64,000 nucleotides of DNA from Sporosarcina luteola (GCF_007991495.1 NZ_BJYL01000024.1:1-64000), one strand, 5' to 3'; shown: positions 34,904-45,012, counted from the stretch's first letter. Numbers and translations are program-made. The notes: generated by a model from the sequence alone, not told the origin.

Positions 34904-35431
34904 ATGAGCAAAAAAATTGACGGTGTTGTGGTGAATACGCAGGCTGTTGCTAAAATGTTCGGCGTTACGGATCGCCGTGTCCGTCAATTTGTTGAAGAGG
35001 GGATTATCGGCCGTGTTGGACATGGAAGATTTGACGTTGTTGATACAGTCAATAAGTACATCACGCATCTCAGAATGGCCCAGAGTCAAATGGATGAAAA
35101 CGATGTAACGGAATCGCTCGAATATGAAAGGTACCTGCACGAAAAAGCCAAACGGGAAAAAGCTGAAATTGAGCTTGCTCATATTAAAGGCATGATGCAT
35201 AGCGCGGTTGAAGTGGAGAAAGTCATGAACAACATGCTCGCCTCCTTTCGAGCTCGCATGCTTTCATTACCATCTAAAATTGCTCCCACTTTGGCTGATC
35301 TGGAGGTTGCCGATATCGAAAAGATTATTGAAGCTCAAGTGCATGAGGCGTTGATCGAACTTTCCAATTATGAACCTTCCTCATTCAAGGAAGTAGCAGA
35401 AGAGGTGGAGGGGGATGACCAAGAATCTTGA
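34904..35431 (+). CDS. Terminase small subunit (Nu1-like)
   Basis: A 175-residue DNA-packaging recognition protein. The N-terminal winged helix (TQAVAKMFGVTDRRVRQFVEEGII) is followed by a coiled coil (YERYLHEKAKREKAEIELAHIKG), as in lambda Nu1. It binds the packaging site, which in cos-type phages lies close to this gene. It overlaps the large subunit gene by 17 bases. Confidence 0.87.
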   Translation: MSKKIDGVVVNTQAVAKMFGVTDRRVRQFVEEGIIGRVGHGRFDVVDTVNKYITHLRMAQSQMDENDVTESLEYERYLHEKAKREKAEIELAHIKGMMHSAVEVEKVMNNMLASFRARMLSLPSKIAPTLADLEVADIEKIIEAQVHEALIELSNYEPSSFKEVAEEVEGDDQES

Positions 35432-37277
35432 TGGCTTGGACTTGGAGCTCTATGGTCTTGAAGAGTTGCTTGAAAGTCGTAAGAAGACTGCGAAGTTATT
35501 TTCAAAAATCGTAAAAATACTTGCCCCTCCTCCCAAGCTGAAAGTCAGTGAATGGGCCGATAAATACAGGAAGCTTTCCCAAGAGTCATCGGCAGAACCT
35601 GGGCAATGGAGAACGGATCGTGCCCCATACCAGCGTGAGATTATGGATTCGGTGAATGACCCGGATGTTGAAAGTGTCGTCGTCATGTCGTCTGCGCAGG
35701 TCGGCAAATCAGAGATCATCAACAATATAATTGGCTATTTCATAGATCATGACCCTTATCCGATGCTTCTACTGCAACCTACTTTGGAGATGGCGCAAGC
35801 GTATTCCAAAGACCGAATCGCGCCAATGATTCGTGACACTCCGGCACTGACGAATAAAATCAGTGATGCTAGGTCAAGGCATGGGGATAACACACTCCTC
35901 CACAAAAAGTTTCCTGGGGGACATATAACGATTGTTGGCGCCAACTCGCCAGCTGGATTGGCGAGTCGTCCGGTGAGGGTGGTGCTGGCGGATGAGGTCG
36001 ATAGGTTCCCAATTTCAGCCGGTGCGGAAGGAGATCCTCTATCCCTAGCTCATAAACGGACGAAGACATTCTGGAATCGTAAGAAGGTCTCAGTTTCAAC
36101 GCCTACAGTCAAGGATGCTTCGCGAATCGAAGCCGAGTATGAAGATAGTACGAAGGAGCAGTGGTTCGTTTCCTGCCCTTCCTGCGGGTTATTCCAACCA
36201 TACGAATGGGCCCGAATTAAATTCGAACCGATAGGGATGGAATGCATCCACTGTAGAGAACTACATGAAGAACGGGAATGGAAAGCACGTCCAGGCAAAT
36301 GGACAGCAAGACAAGAATCCAACAAACGTGGGTTTCATTTGAATGCTCTCGCTTCCCCGTGGGAATCTTGGGCAAATATTATCCGTGAATTTAAAGAAGC
36401 TAAGAAAAAAGGTCCTGAAATGCTTAAAACTTGGACAAATACAACGCTTGGCGAAACTTGGGAAGAGCAGCACGAAGAAGAGGATATTGGAGCGCTGCTC
36501 AAACGACGGATTCGTTATCACGCCGACGTGCCTGATGATGTACTCGTATTGACGGCAGGTGTGGACGTCCAGAATGATCGTCTTGAGGTTGAAGTGGTTG
36601 GATGGGGTATGGATGACATTTCATACGGAATCACCTACCAAACGTTTTATGGGGACCCAGGACAAAGTGAAGTATGGGAGACATTGGACGAGTTTTTACA
36701 GAAGGAATGGGAGTACGAAGATGGCGGTAGAGTTATCATATCAGCCGTTTGCGTTGACTCCGGGGGACATTACACTCAAGAAGTCTATCGTTTCTGTAAA
36801 GCGCGAGAGCATCGTCGCATCTTTGCCATTAAAGGTAAGGGTGGAACGGGCGTCCCATTCATAGGAAAGGCGACTCGGAATAACAGGGAGCGTGCAGCAC
36901 TTTTTAGTATCGGTGTAGACGATGGGAAAGAAACGATCATATCTCGGTTAAAGGTTGATTTTGAAGGGAAGCCGGGCTACTGTCATTTCCCAACGAACGA
37001 AGACCGGGGATACGATGAAATGTATTTCAAAGGATTGACCTCAGAGAAACGTCGTATCCGATATGTCAGAGGTCAACCAAAGATTGAATGGGTGAAGAAA
37101 AATAGTGTCCGAAACGAGCCGTTAGACTTGAGGAACTATGCAATGGCAGCGGTTCGAATACTCAACCCGATGATGGACGCATTGCATGAAAAGCGGAAGG
37201 CGGGTGCTTCCTTCACGAAAACTCAGGCTCCGATACGCAAACCAAGACGGCGAAGAGTCGTATCAAAGGGAATTTAG
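35415..37277 (+). CDS. Terminase large subunit (GpA family)
   Basis: A 620-residue packaging ATPase and nuclease of the lambda gpA family. Seen: SSAQVGKSEIINN (P-loop region near 94), LADEVDRFP near 190, a CPSCG...CIHC zinc-like pair near 255-280, TAGVDVQNDRLEVEVVGWG (nuclease start near 380) and AVCVDSGGHYTQEV. GpA-type terminase predicts cos-type, unit-length packaging. Confidence 0.94.
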   Translation: MTKNLDGLDLELYGLEELLESRKKTAKLFSKIVKILAPPPKLKVSEWADKYRKLSQESSAEPGQWRTDRAPYQREIMDSVNDPDVESVVVMSSAQVGKSEIINNIIGYFIDHDPYPMLLLQPTLEMAQAYSKDRIAPMIRDTPALTNKISDARSRHGDNTLLHKKFPGGHITIVGANSPAGLASRPVRVVLADEVDRFPISAGAEGDPLSLAHKRTKTFWNRKKVSVSTPTVKDASRIEAEYEDSTKEQWFVSCPSCGLFQPYEWARIKFEPIGMECIHCRELHEEREWKARPGKWTARQESNKRGFHLNALASPWESWANIIREFKEAKKKGPEMLKTWTNTTLGETWEEQHEEEDIGALLKRRIRYHADVPDDVLVLTAGVDVQNDRLEVEVVGWGMDDISYGITYQTFYGDPGQSEVWETLDEFLQKEWEYEDGGRVIISAVCVDSGGHYTQEVYRFCKAREHRRIFAIKGKGGTGVPFIGKATRNNRERAALFSIGVDDGKETIISRLKVDFEGKPGYCHFPTNEDRGYDEMYFKGLTSEKRRIRYVRGQPKIEWVKKNSVRNEPLDLRNYAMAAVRILNPMMDALHEKRKAGASFTKTQAPIRKPRRRRVVSKGI

Positions 37278-37286
37278 AAATGAGGG

Positions 37287-37511
37287 ATGGTCTTGTTCAC
37301 CGAAGAATTTGTAAAGGAACGGCTTAAATTGTGGTTGGACGCGGAAGCAGCAGTTGCCACAGGACAGGCATATCAAATCGGTTCCCGTCGCCTTGATCGG
37401 GCCAATTTATATCAAATACGTGAACAGATACGATTTTGGCAAAAAGAACTTTTGAAGGTGCAAGGCAAACGACAAAGGCGCGTAACGAGAATCGTTCCGC
37501 GTGACTTGTGA
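37287..37511 (+). CDS. gpW/DUF6148-like head-tail joining protein
   Basis: A 74-residue protein (AEAAVATGQAYQIGSRRLDRANLYQIREQIRFW) in the slot of lambda W between terminase and portal. The ATG at 37287 is very close to GAGGG; a TTG two codons later is better spaced. It is thought to help join the head to the connector. Confidence 0.7.
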   Translation: MVLFTEEFVKERLKLWLDAEAAVATGQAYQIGSRRLDRANLYQIREQIRFWQKELLKVQGKRQRRVTRIVPRDL

Positions 37512-37523
37512 GGTGCTTAAGGA

Positions 37524-39092
37524 TTGAATCTATCAGATCGCCTTGTTTCGGTATTTTCACCGGAGAGGGCATTAAAGCGACATGTCGCAAGGCAAAAACT
37601 GAACATAATCAACTCGGGATATTCGAATAGCGGGGCAAGCCGGACGAAGAAAAGTATGGTCGGTTGGATGTTTAGTGGTGGTTCAACCAAGGAAGATATC
37701 GACGACAATCTGACGGTTTTACGTGAGCGTTCTCGTGACCTGTACATGAACACCCCGATTGCTACAGGTGCTTTGAAAACGATTAACACAAACGTTGTCG
37801 GTGCTGGCCTACGTCTAAATGCACAAATTGATTATGAAGTGTTAGGTATGAGTCAGCTGGAAGCAGATGCATGGGAAACGCAAGTGGAGCGAGAATTTGA
37901 GTTGTGGTCAGAATCCATATTCTGTGACGCAATGCGAATGAATAATTTTTATGATCTTCAACAAATTGCATTCCTCTCTTTTTTAATGTCAGGAGAAACG
38001 TTTGTTACCCTTCCTTTTATGGAAAAGCCGAATATGCCGTATCAACTTAGCATAAGCCTCTTGGAAGCTGATAGAGTGTGCAGTCCCCAGGGGAACACCA
38101 CCGATAAGATTATCAACGGTGTAGAGGTTGGCGCCTACGGTGAGGTAACGCATTATCATATTGCCCAATTTCACCCTTTAGCCAAAACTTTTGGGGAAAA
38201 GAAATGGATGCGAGTTGAAAAATTCGGCAAGGAATCGGGAAGGCAAAATGTATTACACCTGATGGAGGCAGAACGCCCAGAACAGCGCCGTGGAGTTCCG
38301 TTGTTATCACCGGTCATCGAATCTGTAAAACAGCTTGGAAGGTATTCAGAAGCCGAACTAATGGCAGCACTTGTTTCAAGCATGTACACGGTTTTCATTA
38401 AAAGCGAAAACCCTAACGAACCTCCATATGGCGAAGTGATTCCGGATGGACAACGTGTCGATGACGAAGATGAAAACAGCTATGAGTTGGCAGCGGGTGC
38501 AATTATCTCATTAGGGGAAAACGAATCGATAGAACAGGCAAATCCTATGCGGAATAATTCATCATTCGATGGATTCGTTAAGGCGGTTTGTCGTCAAATC
38601 GGTTCGGCCTTGGAAGTTCCTTATGAATTATTGCTCAAACACTTCACAGCAAGTTACTCGGCGTCTCGTGCAGCACTTCTCGAAGCGTGGAAGATGTTCC
38701 GAAAGCGACGGGCGTGGATGGCTGCTCGCTTTTGCCAACCTGTATATGAAGAATGGCTCACGGAAGCCATATTGCTCGGACGCATCGATGCGCCGGGCTT
38801 TTTTGATGATCCGATTATCAGGAAAGCATATACGGGTGCTGAATGGAACGGACCTTCTCAAGGACAGCTGGATCCATTGAAGGAAGTTAAAGCGGCAGTT
38901 ATGAGAGTCGATGAAGGTTTCTCAACTCGTGCTCGTGAAACTTCTGAATTGACCGGCGGGGATTTTTGGCGTAATCATCCTCAACGGATCCGTGAAGAAA
39001 ATGCACGCAGGGAAAGCGGCTTAGGTAAACCAAGTAAAGAGGGTCCAACTGACATTGGAGAGGAGGTGGAAACAGATGAAAATAGCGATTAA
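37524..39092 (+). CDS. Portal protein (lambda gpB family)
   Basis: A 522-residue portal, the dodecameric ring through which DNA enters the head. Family features: RERSRDLYMNTPIATGALKTINTNVVGAGLRL near 70, FGKESGRQNVLHLMEAERPEQRRGVPLL near 235 and YSASRAALLEAWKMFRKRR near 370. TTG start. The end overlaps the protease gene by 17 bases. Confidence 0.93.
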   Translation: MNLSDRLVSVFSPERALKRHVARQKLNIINSGYSNSGASRTKKSMVGWMFSGGSTKEDIDDNLTVLRERSRDLYMNTPIATGALKTINTNVVGAGLRLNAQIDYEVLGMSQLEADAWETQVEREFELWSESIFCDAMRMNNFYDLQQIAFLSFLMSGETFVTLPFMEKPNMPYQLSISLLEADRVCSPQGNTTDKIINGVEVGAYGEVTHYHIAQFHPLAKTFGEKKWMRVEKFGKESGRQNVLHLMEAERPEQRRGVPLLSPVIESVKQLGRYSEAELMAALVSSMYTVFIKSENPNEPPYGEVIPDGQRVDDEDENSYELAAGAIISLGENESIEQANPMRNNSSFDGFVKAVCRQIGSALEVPYELLLKHFTASYSASRAALLEAWKMFRKRRAWMAARFCQPVYEEWLTEAILLGRIDAPGFFDDPIIRKAYTGAEWNGPSQGQLDPLKEVKAAVMRVDEGFSTRARETSELTGGDFWRNHPQRIREENARRESGLGKPSKEGPTDIGEEVETDENSD

Positions 39093-40140
39093 AGGACCAA
39101 TAATTTCAGATGGCGACCAAAGGGTTTATGACTGGTTCGGCATTCCTGCAACAAGTCCTGATAAAGTATCAAAGACCATCGACAGTGCAATTCGTAACAA
39201 TGTGAATGAATTGACAGTTGTCATAAATAGTGGAGGCGGATCAGTATTTAGTGCCTCGGAAATTTACACAGAGCTGAAAAAGTTCTCAGGGAAAGTAAAA
39301 GTTGAAATTGTTGGCGTAGCGGCAAGTGCGGCCAGTGTTATTGCAATGGCCGGTTCAACAATTGAAATGTCGCCAACTGGTCAGTTAATGATCCACAACG
39401 CGTCTACCTCCACTTGGGGAGATTATCGTGAAATGGACCACACAAGCGACTTTCTCCAGAAGGTTAACCAGTCCATTATGAATGCCTATACCGTAAAGAC
39501 TGGGAAAAGATCTGATGAATTGAAAATGTTGATGGATGCTGAAACATGGATGACTGCTCAGGAAGCTAAAGAGTCAGGCTTCATTGACTCAATCATGTTT
39601 GAAAACGAAGTAGGCGCTGTTGCTAGCACCGAACGCCCAGAATTAATTAACGGCGTACTTCCACAGGAGGTAATTAACAAGGTTCGCGAACAGTTGGCGA
39701 ATGATAAAACGACTGCTGTCGTAAACAGTGCGACTCAACAAAACAAAAAAGATGAAAGTGAAGTGAAGAGCAAAATGACTATTGAAGAATTGAAAGCCCA
39801 AAACCCTGATTTATACAATCAGGTTTTTAATCTTGGAAAAGAAGATGGAGTATCAGCTGAGCGGAAACGAATTCAAGAAATTGAGGATATCTCTTCGCCG
39901 GGCAATGAAGAAATTATCAATAAAGCCAAATTTGAAACGGGTGCAACAGCTGCGGATACTGCAATGGAAATTCTTAAAGCGCAAAAAGAAAAGGGCGCTC
40001 AGATGCAAAATGCCATCCGAAAAGATGCTGCAAATCTAGGAAATATCACACCTACACCGGAAGCAACTCCTGCAGCTGGTGAAACAGTCGAGGATTTTGC
40101 TGACAATCTACTAAATAGCATGGGAATGGGAGGTAAGTGA
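39076..40140 (+). CDS. ClpP-like head maturation protease with scaffold-like C-terminus
   Basis: A 354-residue protein. Residues ~1-185 form a ClpP-fold protease (INSGGGSVFSASEIY, catalytic Ser in GVAASAASVIAMAG, His in LMIHNAST). The C-terminal ~120 residues are helical and charged, as in scaffolds. An in-frame ATG at 39775 could give a separate scaffold protein, as lambda Nu3 is made from within gene C, but its ribosome site is weak. The start at 39076 has GGAGG upstream. Confidence 0.88.
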   Translation: MKIAIKGPIISDGDQRVYDWFGIPATSPDKVSKTIDSAIRNNVNELTVVINSGGGSVFSASEIYTELKKFSGKVKVEIVGVAASAASVIAMAGSTIEMSPTGQLMIHNASTSTWGDYREMDHTSDFLQKVNQSIMNAYTVKTGKRSDELKMLMDAETWMTAQEAKESGFIDSIMFENEVGAVASTERPELINGVLPQEVINKVREQLANDKTTAVVNSATQQNKKDESEVKSKMTIEELKAQNPDLYNQVFNLGKEDGVSAERKRIQEIEDISSPGNEEIINKAKFETGATAADTAMEILKAQKEKGAQMQNAIRKDAANLGNITPTPEATPAAGETVEDFADNLLNSMGMGGK

Positions 40141-40141
40141 A

Positions 40142-40501
40142 ATGGAAATTGTACAACCGTATGAAAACTTATTGGCGGGATTTCAGTCGCATGTAGTGAC
40201 TCGGGAAATCGTTGTTGCTCCAAATCAAGAGTTGTCTCTTGGGCAAGTATTTGAACTGAATGCTCAGGGGCAAGCGGTAGCGCCTACAGAACCATCGGAC
40301 GCATCTAAAGCGTTTGGTATTATGGCAGATGCCATTGCTACCGGGGGGACTGCGAAAAAGTCAGTTTACTATGCAGCTGGAGAGTTTAACAAGCACAAAG
40401 TGATTCTCCCAGACGATGCAGATTTTAATGCGTACGATCAATCACTTGGAAAAATCGGAATCTATTTAAATGATGTTGTTAAAGCTGAGGAGGCATACTG
40501 A
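40142..40501 (+). CDS. Head decoration protein (gpD-like)
   Basis: A 119-residue protein in the lambda D slot, with AFGIMADAIATGG...VYYAAGEFNKHKV, typical of the head decoration family, which caps and stabilises expanded capsids. It shares one base with the capsid gene. Confidence 0.82.
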   Translation: MEIVQPYENLLAGFQSHVVTREIVVAPNQELSLGQVFELNAQGQAVAPTEPSDASKAFGIMADAIATGGTAKKSVYYAAGEFNKHKVILPDDADFNAYDQSLGKIGIYLNDVVKAEEAY

Positions 40502-41550
40502 TGGCTATTAATCTTCAAGAACCACGTACTATGCTCGCTCTCGTAGAGCGGATGGTTACACCTAAAACATTCCTACGGGATACTTTTTTCAAGAATACAG
40601 AAATATCTACAACTGATTTGGTTGATGTGGATTTCGTAAAGGGGAACCGAAAACTTGCTCCTTTCGTGCACCCGAAAATCGGAGGAAAGGTCGTAGAGAA
40701 TTCAGGCTATCAAACGATGACGTTCAAGCCTCCACTTGTCGCTCCGGACAAAGTGACGACGGCATTTGATCTTATGAAAAGAACTGCAGGCGAACATATC
40801 TATTCTGGTAAAACTCCGCAACAGCGAGCCGGGGAGAAACTTGTCCGTGATCTTGCGGAACTTGATGACATGATTACGCGGAGAGAAGAGGCTATGTGTG
40901 CTCAGGCGCTCTTTACAGGCCAAATTGAAGTAATTGGCGAAGGACTTGATCATGTAATCGAATTCGGCTTTTCAAACAAGGAAACACTTTCCGGGACAGA
41001 TAGATGGAATGACCCGTCGGCCGATCCTATTAAAGATTTGAAGCGTTGGATTCGACAAGTTCAGATCAAAGGTATGCTGAATCCGGATATGGTTGTCATG
41101 TCTTCGGACGTATCTGATGCTTTTATTAGAAATGAAACAGTTCAAAAGTTGTTGAACATTCGAAACCTGACAGTCGGGGAAGTCCGAACAGCACGTGAAT
41201 TACCTGATGGCGTTTCGTATATCGGTACATTAACGGGGTTAGGACTCGATATCTACGAATACAATGAGTATTTCTTGGATGATTTTACTGATGAGAACAA
41301 CCCTGTCACAAAGCCAATAGTTCCGGAAGGGACAGTAACATTGTTGTCTTCTCGCGCAAATTACACTATGGCGTACGGTGCTATTACTCTCATTGATAAA
41401 GATAGCGGTGCTTTCGTAACATATGAAGCGAAGCGTGTTCCAGATCAATGGGTCGAAAAACGTCCCGACCGTCAGTTTTTAGCTTTACAATCCCGTCCTT
41501 TGCCAATTCCACGTGAAGTTGATTCGTGGTTTGTTGCAAAGGTGTTGTGA
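40501..41550 (+). CDS. Major capsid protein (lambda gpE family)
   Basis: A 349-residue capsid protein of the lambda E type: TFLRDTFFKN near 25, FVHPKIGG near 60, GEKLVRDLAELDDMITRREEAMCAQALFTG near 105, and AITLIDKDSGAFVTYEAKRVPDQW near the end. Forms the HK97-fold shell. Confidence 0.93.
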   Translation: MAINLQEPRTMLALVERMVTPKTFLRDTFFKNTEISTTDLVDVDFVKGNRKLAPFVHPKIGGKVVENSGYQTMTFKPPLVAPDKVTTAFDLMKRTAGEHIYSGKTPQQRAGEKLVRDLAELDDMITRREEAMCAQALFTGQIEVIGEGLDHVIEFGFSNKETLSGTDRWNDPSADPIKDLKRWIRQVQIKGMLNPDMVVMSSDVSDAFIRNETVQKLLNIRNLTVGEVRTARELPDGVSYIGTLTGLGLDIYEYNEYFLDDFTDENNPVTKPIVPEGTVTLLSSRANYTMAYGAITLIDKDSGAFVTYEAKRVPDQWVEKRPDRQFLALQSRPLPIPREVDSWFVAKVL

Positions 41551-41561
41551 GGTGAATGAAT

Positions 41562-41912
41562 ATGCCGATTAGAGCATTAGAAACAATCCGTCATAGCGGA
41601 ATGGTGTATAAGCCTGGCGACATCGTCAATGGTCTTTCTGATAGCGAGAAAGAGAGACTATTACTCTTGAAATCAGCTGAACGGGTTGAAACCTTTTCTG
41701 ATGTCGTTGAAGTAGTTCAGGAAGTTGATGTGGATCCGGAACTTTTCAAGGAGCTGCGTGACGACCTTGATGCGAACTATAATGCCGACGAACTGAAACG
41801 AGCAGCCAAGAATGCAGGCGTCCAGTTTGACGCTAAGGATACAAAAGAAAAGGTCATGGAAGCTGTTATTAAACAGGGCAAGGTAGAATTATTGCTCGAA
41901 GATGGTGAGTGA
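41562..41912 (+). CDS. Small head-completion region protein with SAP/HeH-like end
   Basis: A 116-residue protein following the capsid gene. The C-terminus (ADELKRAAKNAGVQFDAKDTKEKVMEAVI) looks like a SAP/HeH helix-extension-helix. It sits where lambda has FI. The ATG at 41562 is better spaced to GAGGTG than the ATG at 41556. Confidence 0.55.
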   Translation: MPIRALETIRHSGMVYKPGDIVNGLSDSEKERLLLLKSAERVETFSDVVEVVQEVDVDPELFKELRDDLDANYNADELKRAAKNAGVQFDAKDTKEKVMEAVIKQGKVELLLEDGE

Positions 41913-41913
41913 T

Positions 41914-42231
41914 ATGAATTTCAAGGACTTGATTGAGGACGACCTTAAAACATTCGTCAATCCAGATGAATTTGGTGAACCAGCCATTATTGAGGGAGAA
42001 TCGGTCATAGTTGTCCCAGATGCCGATAAAATGAAAGAGCGACAATTAGCAAAAGGATTGGAAGGGGAGCTTCATAACGAGGAGCTCCTTTTTTATGTAG
42101 AAAAATCACAGTTGTCATTTTATCCTCGGCCAGACAACACAGCTGTTATTGATGGCGTTAAGTGGCGTATTACAGATGTCCAAGAAGATGCCGGACTATT
42201 TACGATCACTGTGGAGTTGATTAGCGGATGA
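41914..42231 (+). CDS. Head-tail joining protein, FII-like position
   Basis: A 106-residue, beta-rich protein (FYPRPDNTAVIDGVKWRITDV) in the slot of lambda FII. GGTGAG precedes the ATG at 41914; it overlaps the next gene by 4 bases. Assignment rests on position and size. Confidence 0.55.
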   Translation: MNFKDLIEDDLKTFVNPDEFGEPAIIEGESVIVVPDADKMKERQLAKGLEGELHNEELLFYVEKSQLSFYPRPDNTAVIDGVKWRITDVQEDAGLFTITVELISG

Positions 42232-42797
42232 GAGTTGTCGTTGAAATAGATCAAGCAACAGTCCGTTATGTGCAATTGCGTCTTGGCGAATTCGACAAGC
42301 GAGCTCCTAACGCGATTTCTAATGCTCTGAATCGTGGTATGTCCAATATCAATACGAATGTGAGAAAAGAGATTCGAAAAGATTATCACATTAAGGCAGG
42401 GGATATCAATGCCACGTTATCCAAAATTCGGGCCACAAGAGGATCCCTTAGCTCGGGAGTCGTTTCTAAAGGCAGCTTGATCGGACTCGATAAATTCAAG
42501 GTATCACCTAGGACAATCAATCCAAACAGAAAAACACCTTTAACTGTAGCGGTGAAAAAGAGTGGTGGTAGCAAAGTGCCTGGGGCGTTCATGGCTGATA
42601 TCAGTGGGCCTAAGTTATTTATGAGAATCAAGAAGTCGAGACTCCCGATTCGTCGATTATTCGGTCCCTCAGTGCCACAAATGCTCGGTCGTAAAGACAT
42701 TCGCGACAAAATCGAACAGGATGGCCGTGACACATTTGAACGGCGCCTACAGCATGAAATCAGTCGCATTTTGGACATGGGGAGGAATAAACGATGA
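42228..42797 (+). CDS. Minor tail protein Z-like
   Basis: A 189-residue basic protein matching the gpZ family (RAPNAISNALNRGMSNINTNVRKEIRKDYHIKAGDINATL). It helps connect or complete the tail. Overlaps both neighbours by 4 bases. Confidence 0.8.
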   Translation: MRVVVEIDQATVRYVQLRLGEFDKRAPNAISNALNRGMSNINTNVRKEIRKDYHIKAGDINATLSKIRATRGSLSSGVVSKGSLIGLDKFKVSPRTINPNRKTPLTVAVKKSGGSKVPGAFMADISGPKLFMRIKKSRLPIRRLFGPSVPQMLGRKDIRDKIEQDGRDTFERRLQHEISRILDMGRNKR

Positions 42798-43258
42798 TTC
42801 CTTTGTTTTTGCAGTCGGCTTTAAAAGCGAAAATTGAATCGGTGCTCGATGGAAGACTACTATCGTCGCAAGAAGAGAAGCTGAAAAAAATTCCTGTATT
42901 TGAGCAGCATCTACCAAGGAAAGTGAAATCCACATCCCGTAATCCAGACAACACGAATTATCCATGTGTAGTTGTCTATCTGGATGAATGGGAATCAGGA
43001 CAAGCAAAAATCCTCTTTATCGTTGCTACCCATGACGATAGTGACGATAACCAAGGCTATAAGGATGCTGTCAATATTGCGGAGAGGGTCAATCAGGAAC
43101 TCGTAAGAAATCCTATGATCGATGAACGTTTTGAATTGCAAGACACCCCCAAATGGCATTATAGCGATCAAGAGAATTACCCCTTTTTCTTCGCTTGGGG
43201 AGAAACGTATTGGACTATTCCACGCGTTGAGCGTGATGATGTGGAGGCAATGATATGA
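42794..43258 (+). CDS. Probable tail terminator/completion protein
   Basis: A 154-residue protein with a regular alpha/beta pattern (NYPCVVVYLDEWESGQAKILFIVATHDD; YKDAVNIAERVNQELV). Position between the gpZ-like gene and the sheath gene suits a tail terminator. Not recognised by sequence motif. Confidence 0.55.
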   Translation: MIPLFLQSALKAKIESVLDGRLLSSQEEKLKKIPVFEQHLPRKVKSTSRNPDNTNYPCVVVYLDEWESGQAKILFIVATHDDSDDNQGYKDAVNIAERVNQELVRNPMIDERFELQDTPKWHYSDQENYPFFFAWGETYWTIPRVERDDVEAMI

Positions 43259-43569
43259 AAATGAGTGAAAAAGTAACAAAAGAAATGGTCGAAAAGGCTC
43301 TGACGGAACAAAAAGTTCCTGAAGAGCCTTTGGTGTATTGTGGACCGTCTTTTCCAGCAGGCTCCTTACCACAGTATGCTGTTTTTAAAAACGGCATCCC
43401 AAAACAGGCCAAGGAAGCTGGAAAGGATTGCCCTGCGCTGATGCATTTATTTAAACCGGTTTCCAAATTGGCAGAAACTCGTGTGAACCTCGGTAAAGTT
43501 GGTTCCAGAGACTTTCAGTTATATCAATCAGTAACAAATTATTTTCAAGAAAGGGGGAATAGGCTATGA
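43255..43569 (+). CDS. Unknown 104-residue structural-region protein
   Basis: Lies immediately before the sheath gene, overlapping it by 4 bases. Sequence LVYCGPSFPAGSLPQYAVFKNG...; not recognised. Small proteins at this place are common in P2-like Firmicutes phages. Confidence 0.6.
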   Translation: MKMSEKVTKEMVEKALTEQKVPEEPLVYCGPSFPAGSLPQYAVFKNGIPKQAKEAGKDCPALMHLFKPVSKLAETRVNLGKVGSRDFQLYQSVTNYFQERGNRL

Positions 43570-45011
43570 GTTATAACCATGGTATTAATATACAAGAAAA
43601 CGCAACATCCATTATCCCTCCGATCCAATCTGATGCCGGTGTCCAGGTTATTGTTGGCACGGCTCCAGTCAATTTAACCGAGAATCCTTCTGCAGCTGTA
43701 AACAAACCAGTAATCATTTACAACTGGAAAGAAGCAGTAGAGAAAATGGGATATGACGATGATTGGGAAAAATTCACACTTTGTCAGTCGATGGATGCAT
43801 CCTTCCGTGTTTTCAACATTGCACCCATCATTTTGATTAACGTGTTGGATCCTTCAAGACACTTCACAGAAGTACCTGACGCTTCTGTGTCGATTGTAAA
43901 CAGTGAAGCCCTCATAAAAGAAAAAGGAATCTTGCTTAAAACGATCACCGTGAAATCGGCTTCTGAGGACCTAGTATTTGGTAGTGACTACCTGACTGGC
44001 TTTGATCGTGACGGCTATGTTGCCATTACGATGTTGAGAGAGAATCTTTCTACTGGATCTATCACTGTCTCTTACAAGAAAATCGACTCATCAATGGTGA
44101 CGGAAAATGACATTATCGGTGGGTATGACATTTCTTCAGGTACGTATGAGGGTCTTGAAGTTATTAATCAAGTGTACCCTATGTTAAATATTGTTCCGGG
44201 ATTGATCTTGGCCCCAGGATGGTCGCATAAGCCGGTTATCGGCGCAGTTATTGACGCAAAAACGCGTTCTATCAATTCTAGCTTCAATGCTCATAATGTC
44301 TTAGACATTGATAGTAGCGAAGTGAAAAGTTATCAAGACGCGCCTTCGTGGAAAAGCGAAAACAGCTACACAAGCAAAGATTCTACTGTATGCTTCCCGA
44401 AAGCGAAAATCGGTGATAAAACATACTGGCTGAGCGCTTTAACTGCGGCATTGATGGCTTTTACTGATGCCCAAAACGACGATGTGCCGTTTGTGTCGCC
44501 ATCGAATAAACGTCTTCCAATCACCGGTACGGTGTTAGCAGACGGAACTAGTCTCTACCTAGATCAGCCTCAAGGGAACTTCCTGAATGGTTCAGGGATT
44601 GTGACGGCCATTAACATTAATGGTTGGAGGTTATGGGGCAATAATACAGCTGCATATCCAAGCACGTCAGACGTGAAGGATCGTTTCATTCCGATTCGGC
44701 GCATGTTCAACTGGTGGGGAAATACCTTCATTCAAACGTACTTTAACAAAGTAGATGACCCAACAAACTTCAGATTGATTGAATCCATCGTTGATAGCGA
44801 AAATATCAGAGCAAATGGATTTAAAGCGCGGGGGCAAATTGCGGGGGCGGTAATCGAGTTCCGACAAGAAGACAACCCAGTGACCGACCTTTTGAACGGA
44901 CGCATTCAATTCATTCAAAAGGTAGCGTTCTTTACGCCTGCTGAATATATCGTGAACGTCTTGGAATTCGACCCAACAATCTTAACAAATGCACTATTTG
45001 GAGGTGAGTAA
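43566..45011 (+). CDS. Contractile tail sheath protein
   Basis: A 481-residue sheath of the P2 FI/Mu L type: starts with INIQENATSIIPPIQSDAGVQVIVGTAP, and the C-terminal domain shows GWRLWGNNTAAYP, RFIPIRRMFNWWGNTFIQTYF and IAGAVIEFRQEDNPVTDLLNGRIQF. It makes this phage a myovirus. Confidence 0.93.
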   Translation: MSYNHGINIQENATSIIPPIQSDAGVQVIVGTAPVNLTENPSAAVNKPVIIYNWKEAVEKMGYDDDWEKFTLCQSMDASFRVFNIAPIILINVLDPSRHFTEVPDASVSIVNSEALIKEKGILLKTITVKSASEDLVFGSDYLTGFDRDGYVAITMLRENLSTGSITVSYKKIDSSMVTENDIIGGYDISSGTYEGLEVINQVYPMLNIVPGLILAPGWSHKPVIGAVIDAKTRSINSSFNAHNVLDIDSSEVKSYQDAPSWKSENSYTSKDSTVCFPKAKIGDKTYWLSALTAALMAFTDAQNDDVPFVSPSNKRLPITGTVLADGTSLYLDQPQGNFLNGSGIVTAININGWRLWGNNTAAYPSTSDVKDRFIPIRRMFNWWGNTFIQTYFNKVDDPTNFRLIESIVDSENIRANGFKARGQIAGAVIEFRQEDNPVTDLLNGRIQFIQKVAFFTPAEYIVNVLEFDPTILTNALFGGE

Positions 45012-45012
45012 T

